Part shown: one piece after another, positions 1 through 6,732 of the stretch | Numbering within the stretch: the first letter of the stretch is position 1 | Layout of the letters: each line of letters starts with the position of its first letter | Source: an uncultured Lachnospiraceae bacterium | GTDB lineage: Bacteria; Bacillota; Clostridia; Lachnospirales; Lachnospiraceae | Assembly (NCBI GenBank): GCA_910579935.1 | Contig: CAJTVQ010000028.1 | Span: 1-8,940, forward strand | Length of the DNA stretch: 8,940 nt | Direction of reading: 5' to 3' | Notes under the pieces: model-generated | What the model saw: the letters and a program-made list of their open reading frames with translations, nothing else | Databases searched by the model: none | Told to the model about the DNA's origin: nothing | Position numbers and translations under genes: made by a program

Positions 1-212
1 TCAACAACGCCCGGACGAACTGGCAGCGTTTCACAACACTGCTTTCTGCCAGCATGGAAAAATCAGTCAGAGAGATCACGGAAGCATTTGCTGACAGGCT
101 ATCCGAAAAACAGATGTTGTGTCAGGCAATAATGTTTCAAATTCAGGCACAAGACCTTGAGAAAAACACAGTTTTGTTATATCATAACTATGATAGATGG
201 GAATGGCTTTAA
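1..212 (+). CDS. 3' end of an unidentified gene (5'-truncated by the window edge)
   Basis: Reading from base 3, an open frame of 69 codons runs to TAA at 210-212 without a required start, so the gene begins outside the window. The peptide looks like real protein: an amphipathic, probably helical stretch (EKSVREITEAFADRLSEKQM, residues about 19-38 of the visible part), then a Gln-rich segment, and an aromatic end, YHNYDRWEWL. The following ORF begins 15 bases downstream behind a GAGG site, as in an operon. I recognise no domain in this fragment and assign no function. That it is coding is fairly likely, because composition is protein-like and the stop is closely followed by a ribosome binding site and a start codon. 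Confidence 0.6.
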   Translation, partial: NNARTNWQRFTTLLSASMEKSVREITEAFADRLSEKQMLCQAIMFQIQAQDLEKNTVLLYHNYDRWEWL

Positions 213-227
213 CAGTGAGGTAAATAT

Positions 228-308
228 ATGGCGGTTGCTTATAATAAGTTATGGAAGCATTTCCCGGGAAAGGACGCCCGTCGCTGCGGGCAGGTGGCAC
301 CTTTATGA
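228..308 (+). CDS. 26-codon ORF translationally coupled to the next gene, possibly a gene remnant
   Basis: ATG at 228 is preceded by GTGAGG (215-220), a usable Shine-Dalgarno site at 7 bases. The frame runs 26 codons to TGA at 306-308, which overlaps the ATG at 305 of the next gene in an ATGA arrangement typical of coupled translation. The first ten residues, MAVAYNKLWK, resemble from memory the start of short clostridial XRE-type (helix-turn-helix) regulators, but the rest (HFPGKDARRCGQVAPL) does not continue that fold and no DNA-binding domain fits. A GCCCG/CGGGC hairpin (276-280 / 287-291) lies in its 3' half, just before the SD of the next gene. It could be a coupling or leader peptide, a decayed 5' fragment of a regulator gene, or chance. 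Confidence 0.35.
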   Translation: MAVAYNKLWKHFPGKDARRCGQVAPL

Positions 309-1039
309 GAAAAATCATAAAAAATGCAGTAGTTACCCTGTTACTTTTAACCTTAAGCGCTTCTACCGCTCTTTTGGCATATTTGCACTTTTTTGCGTCA
401 GATGACAAGGATCTTTCAGGGGAGTGGACTGCGACTATAGATATGACGAAGCAGGCTGCGGTCACGGCTCTTGGCTGGCTGCAGGAAATAGAAGCGGTTT
501 CCATCTCTCTGGAAGAGATGGAAACCTATATGCAGGATTTGACTGTTCAGGTCAGCCTGACTTTGGAACAGACGGACTGGCCGGAGGGGACTTTCCACTG
601 TAATGTCTCACCGGAAAGCTATGAGGCCTGCAGTCAGGCGGCCTATGAGGCATTTGCTGAGGCGTTTCGGGAACTTTTGGCAAAGAGGCTCCGCATGGCA
701 GGCTATACGGGCAGCACGGACAAAGAAGCCATAGAGACGCTTGTAACTGAAACTTTTGGGATGTCCACGGTTTCTTATTTGATGTCCTGCGGTCCGACGC
801 TGCTGCCTTCCCTGGAAGAGTTGCAGGCCGGGTATGACGGCAGCGGTATCTATGAGGCCGCAGAAGACATTCTGACCAGACAGTTTGATACTGGCGGGGC
901 TGTCAGTACAAAGACGGAACACTATATCCGGAAGGATTCTGATCTGATCCTGTCCGAAGCAGCCGGTTCTGTCCCCGATGGCCTTTTTTCCGATTATTAT
1001 CCTTTGATATATACGTTAAAACAAACCCCCGATCGATAA
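305..1039 (+). CDS. Secreted or membrane-anchored protein of unknown function
   Basis: I take ATG 305 as the start because AGGTGG (292-297) lies 7 bases upstream and the protein then begins with a classic export signal: MRKIIK followed by a hydrophobic run (about residues 7-29) ending LHFFASDD. An in-frame ATG at 251 has no good SD and would put an unlikely charged tail before the signal. The product is 244 residues. After the signal or anchor comes an acidic, mostly helical extracellular domain with LSGEWTATIDM near its start, two Cys in its middle (in FHCNVS and EACSQ), one more in MSCGPT, and LFSDYYPLIYTLK at the end. There is no lipobox. The next gene, 96 bases on in the same direction, encodes a wall carboxypeptidase, so a cell-envelope or spore-cortex role is possible. 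I do not recognise the family. Confidence 0.75.
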   Translation: MRKIIKNAVVTLLLLTLSASTALLAYLHFFASDDKDLSGEWTATIDMTKQAAVTALGWLQEIEAVSISLEEMETYMQDLTVQVSLTLEQTDWPEGTFHCNVSPESYEACSQAAYEAFAEAFRELLAKRLRMAGYTGSTDKEAIETLVTETFGMSTVSYLMSCGPTLLPSLEELQAGYDGSGIYEAAEDILTRQFDTGGAVSTKTEHYIRKDSDLILSEAAGSVPDGLFSDYYPLIYTLKQTPDR

Positions 1040-1135
1040 TGGCAGCCGTTCAGATCCTTTACTGTGATCATTAATTTCAGGGGAAGAAAACATTATCCTT
1101 CATTTCTTAAAAGAATGAGTGGGGAGGGAGATTCC

Positions 1136-2599
1136 ATGAAAACAATCCTGCAGAAACTGAGTCCTATTATATTAGCCGTAATTCTGATAAGTTCCATTCT
1201 GCCGATTAGGACAGATGCAGGTTTCGGAATTCCCGGAAGCTGTCAGGTACAGGCGGATACCGGCGCCTCATACACGGTAAAAACCCTGGATTATGGTTAC
1301 GATCACAACACTTATCTCTCTCTGCGGGATATAGCCATGATTCTTAAGGACACGGACAAATCTTTTTCCCTGGAGGTTACAAGCAATGCCGTCCGCCTGA
1401 ATCCGGGAAATGTCTATGTGCCTGTGGGAGTGGAAAATGCTTTTTGGGAGGACAGTGAAAACCCGGATATTTCCCTGCGGCGAAATGAATGCAAGGTAAA
1501 CGGCCAGGTTGTATATTACTATACACTGATCATGAAACTGCCCTCCGGCGATTACGACTGCTTTATGATGGCAGCAGATCTGGCTATGATTCTGGATGTG
1601 GACATCACGGTTCCTGCGGCAGGCGCCCTGCAGATTCATACGCAGGAACCTTTTTGTATCTCTCCGGTTTCTTTGGAACAAGCTGGTTATTTTTACGGTG
1701 TCAACAGCGTGCTGGCAGGAGATGCCGCTACCGGGGAAATCTACTACCGGTATCAGTCCGATATGCCCTATCCTATAGCCAGTACTTCTAAGCTCATGAC
1801 TTGTCTTTTGACCATGGATGCCATTTCGGCAGGACAGATTACCCTTGACGAGATGGTCACTGTTTCCGATGCGGCTCAGGCGTTAGCTGTCTCAGGGGAT
1901 GGGGTGATCCCCCTGAAAGCCGGAGAACAGATTACGGTACGGGAACTATTGCTGGGCGCCCTTTTGCCCTCCAGCAATGAATGTGCATTGTGCCTGGCGG
2001 AATCAATCGCCGGTTCGGAGGAAGCGTTTGTTCAAATGATGAATCAGAAGGCGCAGGATTTAGGACTTTCCCAGACCATTTTTTTCAACTGTAACGGTCT
2101 GCCCTCCTACACGGAAGATTTCATTCCCTCGAAGCGTCAGAACAGCATGAGTGCAGAGGACATGTTCCGGCTGGTATCTTACCTTTTGAAAGTCTATCCG
2201 CAGGTCAAGGACATCACTTCTTTGGAAGAAGCTACCTTAACTTCCCTTGACCTTGAAGTACGCAATACCAATCCGCTGCTGCATAATCTGCCCGAGGTTA
2301 CCGGCCTTAAAACCGGAACTACGAACAAAGCAGGAGCCTGTCTCGTCACATCCCTGACTGCAGGCAGCGGAACCATGGAGCACGATTTGGTAGTCATTGT
2401 CCTGGGCACCGAAGATTCCATAGAGAGGGGGCGGGTTTCGGGATTGCTGGCAAGATATGCCCTGAATGCTTTTTATACCGGTATAAAAGAACCGGAATCC
2501 GGGACATCTGCACGAATTCCCGAAACGCTGCCCGTACACGCTGAGGCAGCAGTGAATTGGATCATCCGGACTGCAAGACATACCGGTGAACAGCAATAA
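1136..2599 (+). CDS. D-alanyl-D-alanine carboxypeptidase (peptidase S11, PBP5-like) with an extra N-terminal domain
   Basis: The enzyme would remove the terminal D-Ala of peptidoglycan stem peptides outside the membrane, limiting cross-linking. Start ATG 1136 follows GGGGAGGGAG (1121-1130); the longer frame from 1064 lacks an SD and would precede the signal peptide. The product is 487 residues. A signal peptide covers about residues 1-28 (MKTILQK then a hydrophobic core). All three penicillin-binding motifs are present and correctly ordered: SxxK as STSK (216-219), SxN as SSN (279-281) and KTG in LKTGTTNKAG (392-394). Between signal and catalytic domain, residues about 42-169 form a separate module containing NTYLSLRDIAMIL and a second similar segment, resembling the copper amine oxidase N-terminal-like domain often found on clostridial wall proteins. 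No PBP5 C-terminal beta domain or amphipathic membrane anchor is obvious; the protein ends WIIRTARHTGEQQ. The exact paralogue (DacA, DacB, DacF) cannot be fixed. Confidence 0.92.
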   Translation: MKTILQKLSPIILAVILISSILPIRTDAGFGIPGSCQVQADTGASYTVKTLDYGYDHNTYLSLRDIAMILKDTDKSFSLEVTSNAVRLNPGNVYVPVGVENAFWEDSENPDISLRRNECKVNGQVVYYYTLIMKLPSGDYDCFMMAADLAMILDVDITVPAAGALQIHTQEPFCISPVSLEQAGYFYGVNSVLAGDAATGEIYYRYQSDMPYPIASTSKLMTCLLTMDAISAGQITLDEMVTVSDAAQALAVSGDGVIPLKAGEQITVRELLLGALLPSSNECALCLAESIAGSEEAFVQMMNQKAQDLGLSQTIFFNCNGLPSYTEDFIPSKRQNSMSAEDMFRLVSYLLKVYPQVKDITSLEEATLTSLDLEVRNTNPLLHNLPEVTGLKTGTTNKAGACLVTSLTAGSGTMEHDLVVIVLGTEDSIERGRVSGLLARYALNAFYTGIKEPESGTSARIPETLPVHAEAAVNWIIRTARHTGEQQ

Positions 2600-2637
2600 C
2601 AGTGCCTCGGCCCATAGCCGGATGAGTTTGGTTTATG

Positions 2638-2666
2638 TTGCAAATAGCCGGTTTCAATGATATAAT
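2638..2666 (+). promoter_or_regulatory. Sigma-A-type promoter of the binding protein / chemoreceptor unit
   Basis: A perfect -10 TATAAT lies at 2661-2666. TTGCAA (2638-2643, 4 of 6 to TTGACA) is placed exactly 17 bases upstream as -35. Transcription would start near 2673, leaving a leader of about 30 bases that contains the SD AGGGGTGG (2690-2697), 7 bases before ATG 2705. No terminator hairpin is visible between the carboxypeptidase stop (2599) and this promoter. Confidence 0.75.
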
Positions 2667-2704
2667 GATCAAGGAAATTTGAGAACATCAGGGGTGGCAT
2701 ATAT

Positions 2705-3967
2705 ATGGGAAAAAGAATATACCGATCGCTTTTGGGCCTTCTATGTATTACGGCATTTGCGGGGTGCGGCCGGGCAGGGAAAACAGAGCCGGCGTATACA
2801 GCAGAAAGGAATACAGCTTCGGAAAATGCAGTCCTTCCAAAAGTAGAACTGGTTGTCTAGGGCGCCGTGGAAGATACGGAACTGATGAACCAGATCATCC
2901 AGGGTTTTCAGGCAAACTATCAGGGGCAGGCAGATTTTGAGATTACATTCGAGGTACAGGGAGAATCCCAGTGCAAAGATGCATTGATCAGCGGACTGGA
3001 GGACGGTGCGGATGTATTTACCTTTGCGGATGACCAGCTAAATACTCTGGCAGCTGCAGGAGCATTGGAACCTGTCGGGAATGCGGATGTGATCAGGAGT
3101 AGAAATCTTCCAGGTACAATAGAGGCGGCAACGATTAACAATCAGCTGTATGCTTATCCGCTGACTGCAGATAATGGATATTTTTTATATTATGATAAGC
3201 GGTATATTACAGACCGGCAGGCTGAGACGCTGGATGGCATATTGGAAGCAGCAGCTGAAAACGACAGACTTTTTACCATGGATTGGACCTCTGCGTGGTA
3301 TGTATATTCTTTTTTCGGAAACACGGGGCTCCAGGTCGGGCTTAATGATGACGGAATAACGAACTACTGCACATGGAACCAGACGGATGGGAACATCCGG
3401 GGAATCGATGTAGCCCGGGCGATGCTCCGGATTGCAGAAAGTCCGGGGTTTGCCAGTCGTACGGACGAAGAATTTCTGAACGGAGTAAAGGATGGCTCAG
3501 TGATCGCTGGCGTCAGCGGCGTATGGAATTCCGTTGCGGTAAAAGAGGCATGGGGAGAGTATGCCGGAGCTGCTAAACTGCCGACCTATAGCTGTAACGG
3601 CATTCAGATACAGATGGCTTCTTTTTCCGGCTGTAAACTGATCGGTGTAAATGCTTATTCCGAATATCCGGAATGGGCCTCCAGGCTGGCCGAATGGATC
3701 ACAAATGAAGAGAACCAGCGTCTCCGTTTTGAAATGCGCGGCCAGGGTCCTTCAAACATCGCGGTAGCAGACTCTGCAGAGCTTAGGCAGTCACCGGCAA
3801 TCACCGCTCTGTTAGATCAGTCTGAGTTTTCCCAGCTTCAGCGGGTAGGCGGTAAGTTTTGGGATCCTGTTTCAAAATTTGCCGGAAATATGGCGGCAGG
3901 AAATCCTTCCGGTCAGAACTTACAGGAGCAGTTAGATGAAATGGCGGAAGCTGTTTCTGCAAGATAG
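2705..3967 (+). pseudogene. Extracellular solute-binding lipoprotein (family 1, sugar type) interrupted by an in-frame TAG at codon 52
   Basis: Read through the stop, this is a normal 420-residue binding protein of the MalE-like family 1, which captures sugars or oligosaccharides outside the membrane. ATG 2705 has SD AGGGGTGG at 7 bases and a lipoprotein signal with lipobox FAGC (Cys21). The frame then meets TAG at 2858-2860 and continues unbroken as GAVEDTELMNQIIQGFQANY, the first helix of the mature fold. Further on come DGADVFTFADDQLN and YPLTADNGYFLYYDKRYI, typical of the family. Relatives commonly have Trp at the stop position (VWG..ED), so a single TGG to TAG change is the simplest explanation. 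A GTG at 2867 could restart translation, but without the export signal. The gene also ends with TAG (3965-3967). No permease or ATPase gene is adjacent; a chemoreceptor follows after 32 bases, so the protein may feed ligand information to it. Confidence 0.85.
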
Positions 3968-3992
3968 AACTATATGTTGAAAGGATTTGTTA

Positions 3993-3998
3993 ATGTAA
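3993..3998 (+). promoter_or_regulatory. Minimal start-stop (ATG-TAA) just before the chemoreceptor start
   Basis: AAGGA (3981-3985) is 7 bases from ATG 3993, the ideal distance, but that ATG is followed immediately by TAA (3996-3998). The chemoreceptor ATG at 4000 starts one base after the TAA and is 14 bases from the same SD, which is long. Ribosomes may therefore initiate at 3993, stop at once and reinitiate at 4000. This could tune expression or be accidental. Confidence 0.3.
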
Positions 3999-3999
3999 G

Positions 4000-5586
4000 A
4001 TGAAGAAAAAACTCACCATACAACAACGTCTGATACTTCCCATCATTCTTTTGGGGGTTGTAGCTTTGGTCTCAAATGCCCTGTCAGTCTTCAGCATCAA
4101 TAACGTAAATTCCAATGCTTCGAAAATTGTGGATAATTATATGGCGGGCTTGGAAACGCTGCAGAATATCCGTTACACGACCACCAATATCCATAAGATG
4201 GCGCTGTCCCATATCGTCGCAACGGACTATAATACCATGGTCACCGTTGTGGAACAGATTAAAGAAGAAGAAAAAACACTGGAGACGTATTTGAAGGAAT
4301 ATGAAAACTACGTTACGGAAGATGAAGAAGAGATTTATGCGCAGCTTTTGAAAAACTATGATTCTTTCAAACATGCTTTGGTCTATCTTGTATGTGCGAG
4401 TGCGGACAGTAAGACGCAGGATGCTTATGCCTATGCCAATGGTGAAGTTGCCGGCTCCGGTTCTGCCATAGCAGACAATGCCGATGAGCTGTATGCGGCC
4501 GTAAGCGCAAAGACTGTCAATGCGAGACAGAAGCTTTCATATGTGTATGCCGTATCATTACTCATTGCTGTGGCATCTGTTGTAACATGTCTGATATTAG
4601 TACTTGCAGCCATCCGGATCATTAAAAGATATGTGATAAACCCGATTAAGGGAACGGTGGATACGCTTCAGGAAAGTTCTGCAAGGCTTGACGAAGTGAC
4701 AGGCGAAGTGCTGAAGCACACCCGCACATCGGGAAAAAGCGCCGGATCGCTTTCTTTTCTCGCAGGCTCCCTGTCCATGGCAATCCAAAAAGTGGCAAAG
4801 AATGCAGCGAATATCAACAGCAGTGTTGCCGGCATCAAAGAGGAGGTACGTGATATGGCGGAAGAATGCAGCGCCATTACGGATTATTCCTCTGCGATGA
4901 AGATACGTGCAAATGAGATGGAGGCAGCCGCACAGACAAACACGGAAGTAATTCAAAAGAAGGCAGCCGATATCCTGAAGGTGCTTGGAGAAGCTATTGA
5001 AAACAGTAAGAGTGTAGAACAGGTAACCAAACTGACAAAAGATATCGTAACTATCTCATCAACGACCGATCTGATCGCCCTTAACGCTTCCATAGAAGCC
5101 ATGCGGGCCGGAGAAGCCGGAAAAGGCTTTGCTGTTGTTGCGGCAGAGATTAAATCCTTAGCAAACTCCTGCAGTGAGACGGCCGGCCATATCCAGGAGG
5201 TCAATCAGATAGTTACAAACGCGGTACATAACCTGTCAAAACATTCTCAGGACATGGCAGATTATCTGAGTGAGACTATTTTGACGGAATTCCAGGAATT
5301 TGTCCGTTCCGGAAGGCAGTACAAAGAGGATGCCGATTATGTAAAGGAAATGATTGATGCATTTAACAGCAGAACCGGCCGCCTTAGAAATTCCATGACG
5401 GAAATAGCCTGTTCCATAGAAAGTATTACAAAAGCGATTGATGATGGTGCAGCCGGTATTACCGGAGTCGCAGGCAGCACGAAGAGTCTTGTGGAGGATA
5501 TGGAAGATATTACCGGCCGTATGGATACAAACCGGGAGATTGTAGGGGAATTGAAAAAACAGATGGAAGTATTCTCCGATTTTTAA
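4000..5586 (+). CDS. Methyl-accepting chemotaxis protein, probable 4-helix-bundle sensor
   Basis: This is a 528-residue transmembrane chemoreceptor that signals through CheA/CheW to the flagellar motor. It has a short basic N-terminus, TM1 at about residues 11-33, a helical extracellular region (about 34-180) consistent with a four-helix-bundle ligand domain, and TM2 at about 182-207. A short HAMP-like linker begins with INPIKG (213-218) but lacks the usual second half, so HAMP is poorly conserved or reduced. The cytoplasmic coiled coil follows, with the kinase-control tip TTDLIALNASIEAMRAGEAG (355-374), then KGFAVVAAEIKSLA. Ser and Met replace the usual Ala of NAAIEAARAG at two places. There is no C-terminal CheR/CheB-binding pentapeptide; the protein ends MEVFSDF. 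It lies 32 bases downstream of the binding protein gene and very likely shares its promoter, which suggests it senses that protein's ligand-bound state. ATG 4000 is the only sensible start because it opens directly on the KKKL..TM1 segment, despite weak SD spacing. Confidence 0.93.
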   Translation: MKKKLTIQQRLILPIILLGVVALVSNALSVFSINNVNSNASKIVDNYMAGLETLQNIRYTTTNIHKMALSHIVATDYNTMVTVVEQIKEEEKTLETYLKEYENYVTEDEEEIYAQLLKNYDSFKHALVYLVCASADSKTQDAYAYANGEVAGSGSAIADNADELYAAVSAKTVNARQKLSYVYAVSLLIAVASVVTCLILVLAAIRIIKRYVINPIKGTVDTLQESSARLDEVTGEVLKHTRTSGKSAGSLSFLAGSLSMAIQKVAKNAANINSSVAGIKEEVRDMAEECSAITDYSSAMKIRANEMEAAAQTNTEVIQKKAADILKVLGEAIENSKSVEQVTKLTKDIVTISSTTDLIALNASIEAMRAGEAGKGFAVVAAEIKSLANSCSETAGHIQEVNQIVTNAVHNLSKHSQDMADYLSETILTEFQEFVRSGRQYKEDADYVKEMIDAFNSRTGRLRNSMTEIACSIESITKAIDDGAAGITGVAGSTKSLVEDMEDITGRMDTNREIVGELKKQMEVFSDF

Positions 5587-5622
5587 GAAGGAATTTGTCA
5601 CATGGATAACAGCCGTAACGGA

Positions 5623-5654
5623 CAGAGCCTCCGCTGCTTGCAGCGGAGGCTCTG
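5623..5654 (+). terminator. Long GC-rich hairpin, probable terminator of the chemoreceptor operon
   Basis: A perfect 15-bp inverted repeat (5623-5637 paired with 5640-5654) with a two-base TT centre lies 36 bases after the chemoreceptor stop. The stem is rich in G and C (core GCCTCCGCTGC). The sequence after it, ATTGCATATTAATCGTTCC, lacks a clean T run, so termination may be partial, factor-assisted, or the hairpin may mainly protect the 3' end. Confidence 0.65.
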
Positions 5655-5678
5655 ATTGCATATTAATCGTTCCTTTAA

Positions 5679-5705
5679 ACGGATTCATTTTTCATGCATA
5701 TAATT
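5679..5705 (+). promoter_or_regulatory. Candidate promoter for the collagen/glycosyltransferase genes (sigma-K-like or sigma-A)
   Basis: CATATAATT at 5697-5705 matches the sporulation sigma-K -10 pattern CATAnnnTA except for the last base, and an AC at 5679-5680 lies 16 bases upstream, the expected -35 element and spacing. The same bases contain TATAAT (5699-5704), a perfect sigma-A -10, but the only -35 candidate, TTTAAA (5674-5679), is poorly matched and 19 bases away. A late mother-cell promoter would suit a spore-surface gene. The leader to the TTG start would be about 200 bases, mostly occupied by the structured element that follows. Confidence 0.35.
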
Positions 5706-5741
5706 TATTATAGTCAAAAGCACCGTCGAAAGCAGCAGGGT

Positions 5742-5753
5742 ATCAAATTTGAA
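5742..5753 (+). repeat. Left copy of a 12-bp direct repeat flanking the structured element
   Basis: ATCAAATTTGAA here recurs as ATCAAATATGAA at 5885-5896, an 11 of 12 match in direct orientation. The two copies bracket bases 5754-5884, where the hairpins lie. This is what a target duplication or recombination site would look like, though AT-rich chance similarity is possible. Confidence 0.4.
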
Positions 5754-5756
5754 ATG

Positions 5757-5862
5757 CCCCAAGGGGAATGTGTCTTTTAGGCACATTGGTATTTGACCCT
5801 CGTGGCAGTCGCTGGAGATGCTCTGCATCTCTTAAGCAGCCATTTGACTCGTTGCTCGAGGG
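5757..5862. other. Structured non-coding element with consecutive hairpins
   Basis: The stretch between the chemoreceptor and the first collagen gene holds no gene on either strand that I trust. It contains CCCC/GGGG (5757-5760 / 5763-5766), then AATGTG/CACATT (5767-5772 / 5782-5787), then a long nested stem-loop: CCCTCG (5797-5802) with CGAGGG (5857-5862), AGTC (5807-5810) with GACT (5846-5849), GCTG (5811-5814) with CAGC (5837-5840), and GAGATGC (5815-5821) with GCATCTC (5825-5831) around a TCT loop. This much nesting is unlikely by chance. It could be a leader RNA, a small RNA, or a dispersed palindromic or MITE-like repeat. I see no motif of a known riboswitch class, T-box, tmRNA or SRP RNA. 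Confidence 0.6.
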
Positions 5863-5884
5863 AATAAATATATCATCACTCAAC

Positions 5885-5896
5885 ATCAAATATGAA
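5885..5896 (+). repeat. Right copy of the 12-bp direct repeat flanking the structured element
   Basis: ATCAAATATGAA, the partner of the copy at 5742-5753. It ends one base before the SD region of the first collagen gene (GAGGTGG, 5898-5904). If the two repeats collapsed, the promoter near 5697 would have a leader of ordinary length. Confidence 0.4.
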
Positions 5897-5910
5897 TGAG
5901 GTGGTTTCAA

Positions 5911-6708
5911 TTGAATAATTTTAATACGAACTGGATGTTTAATCCGCCGAATCTGTTCGGTATGAGAACTCCAAACAGGAACCGTGGTCAAAATACAGCC
6001 CAGTCTTCTGCTGATATTATATATGAGACAAATACTGTCATGTCAAATCATGCTCAGCATACAGATGCTGCGGAACCGGAGGAATATGATTCTTCCTGTT
6101 ATGAATTTGGAACGATGGGATCAGGGGAAACGCCGGGGCCGATGGGGCCGAGAGGGGAACCTGGTCCGCCTGGTTGTCCCGGTGAACGCGGGGAAACCGG
6201 CCCGCAGGGGGTTACAGGCCCTCAGGGGCCTCAGGGAGTCACCGGGCCGATGGGGCCCAAAGGAGAACCTGGCGAACGCGGGCCGGTAGGGCCGCCCGGT
6301 TATCCACAAAACAGTATATTTGCATCGTTTTTGGGACAGGAACTGGTTATGCCGGAGAGCGCCAGCCTTCCGCTCAAAATGGAGATACCGGATATAACCC
6401 AAAATATATCTCTTTGTAATAACTGTTCTGTCACTCTGACACCGGGTTATTATGCCATTAGTTACTATATATCCACGGTCATGAAAGGTCACGGATTCAT
6501 AAAACTTACACCTATATTTAATAACTGTAAGCAGACTATATATACCACATATGCAGAGACGGCAAAAAGAAAGGAATTACTGGTGCTGTCAAGATATTTT
6601 ATCATTGGGATACAGACCGGTTCCACGCTGTTTTTTGCATGGCAATCTTCGGCGGGTGCGTCCAAGATCAACATGAATCTGAGCATAGAAAAACTCAGCA
6701 GACAATAA
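5911..6708 (+). CDS. BclA-like collagen-repeat surface protein with C-terminal globular domain
   Basis: I place the start at TTG 5911, because GAGGTGG (5898-5904) lies 6 bases upstream; the ATG at 5896 overlaps that SD and has none of its own. The product is 265 residues. Residues 1-75 are Asn-rich then acidic (NNFNTNWMF; EPEEYDSS), without a secretion signal, as expected for a protein made in the mother cell and assembled on the spore. Residues 76-132 are 19 uninterrupted Gly-X-Y triplets, from GPMGPR to GPPGYP, including two GVT. Residues 133-265 are a beta-rich domain (SIFASFLGQE, LTPGYYAISYYIST, SGTL-like GSTLFFAW, and a final MNLSIEKL strand). They resemble the C1q/TNF-like trimerising domain at the tip of Bacillus BclA. 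The likely role is a trimeric filament on the exosporium or spore coat. The glycosyltransferase gene follows after 24 bases, and glycosylation of Thr or Ser is a reasonable inference. A phage tail-fibre role is less likely without phage genes nearby. Confidence 0.85.
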   Translation: MNNFNTNWMFNPPNLFGMRTPNRNRGQNTAQSSADIIYETNTVMSNHAQHTDAAEPEEYDSSCYEFGTMGSGETPGPMGPRGEPGPPGCPGERGETGPQGVTGPQGPQGVTGPMGPKGEPGERGPVGPPGYPQNSIFASFLGQELVMPESASLPLKMEIPDITQNISLCNNCSVTLTPGYYAISYYISTVMKGHGFIKLTPIFNNCKQTIYTTYAETAKRKELLVLSRYFIIGIQTGSTLFFAWQSSAGASKINMNLSIEKLSRQ

Positions 6709-6732
6709 ATTATCTGAGAGAGAGGGAAGAAT

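Noticed and set aside
1064..1135. Longer N-terminus of the carboxypeptidase from ATG 1064
   Set aside because: It has no SD and would place 24 mostly polar residues before a complete signal peptide that begins at ATG 1136 behind a strong SD.
1040..1135. Terminator or promoter between the secreted protein and the carboxypeptidase
   Set aside because: Only an imperfect TCATT..AATGA stem (about 1099-1117) and no convincing -35/-10 pair are present.
2858..2860. Pyrrolysine or general amber recoding at codon 52 of the binding protein
   Set aside because: The same gene also terminates with TAG, the expected residue is Trp, and family 1 binding proteins are not known to contain pyrrolysine. A point mutation is simpler.
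5757..5862. Known riboswitch, T-box, tmRNA or SRP RNA in the collagen leader
   Set aside because: I looked for the conserved bases of the common classes (for example GGGTGGTACCGCG of T-boxes) and found none; only the folding is supported.
5896..5910. ATG 5896 as the start of the first collagen protein
   Set aside because: It lies within the GAGGTGG region that serves as SD for TTG 5911 and has no SD of its own.
5743..5991. Antisense 82-codon frame over the structured element
   Set aside because: It spans the hairpins and runs into the start of the collagen gene. No SD or protein-like domain is seen, and the hairpin symmetry explains its composition.
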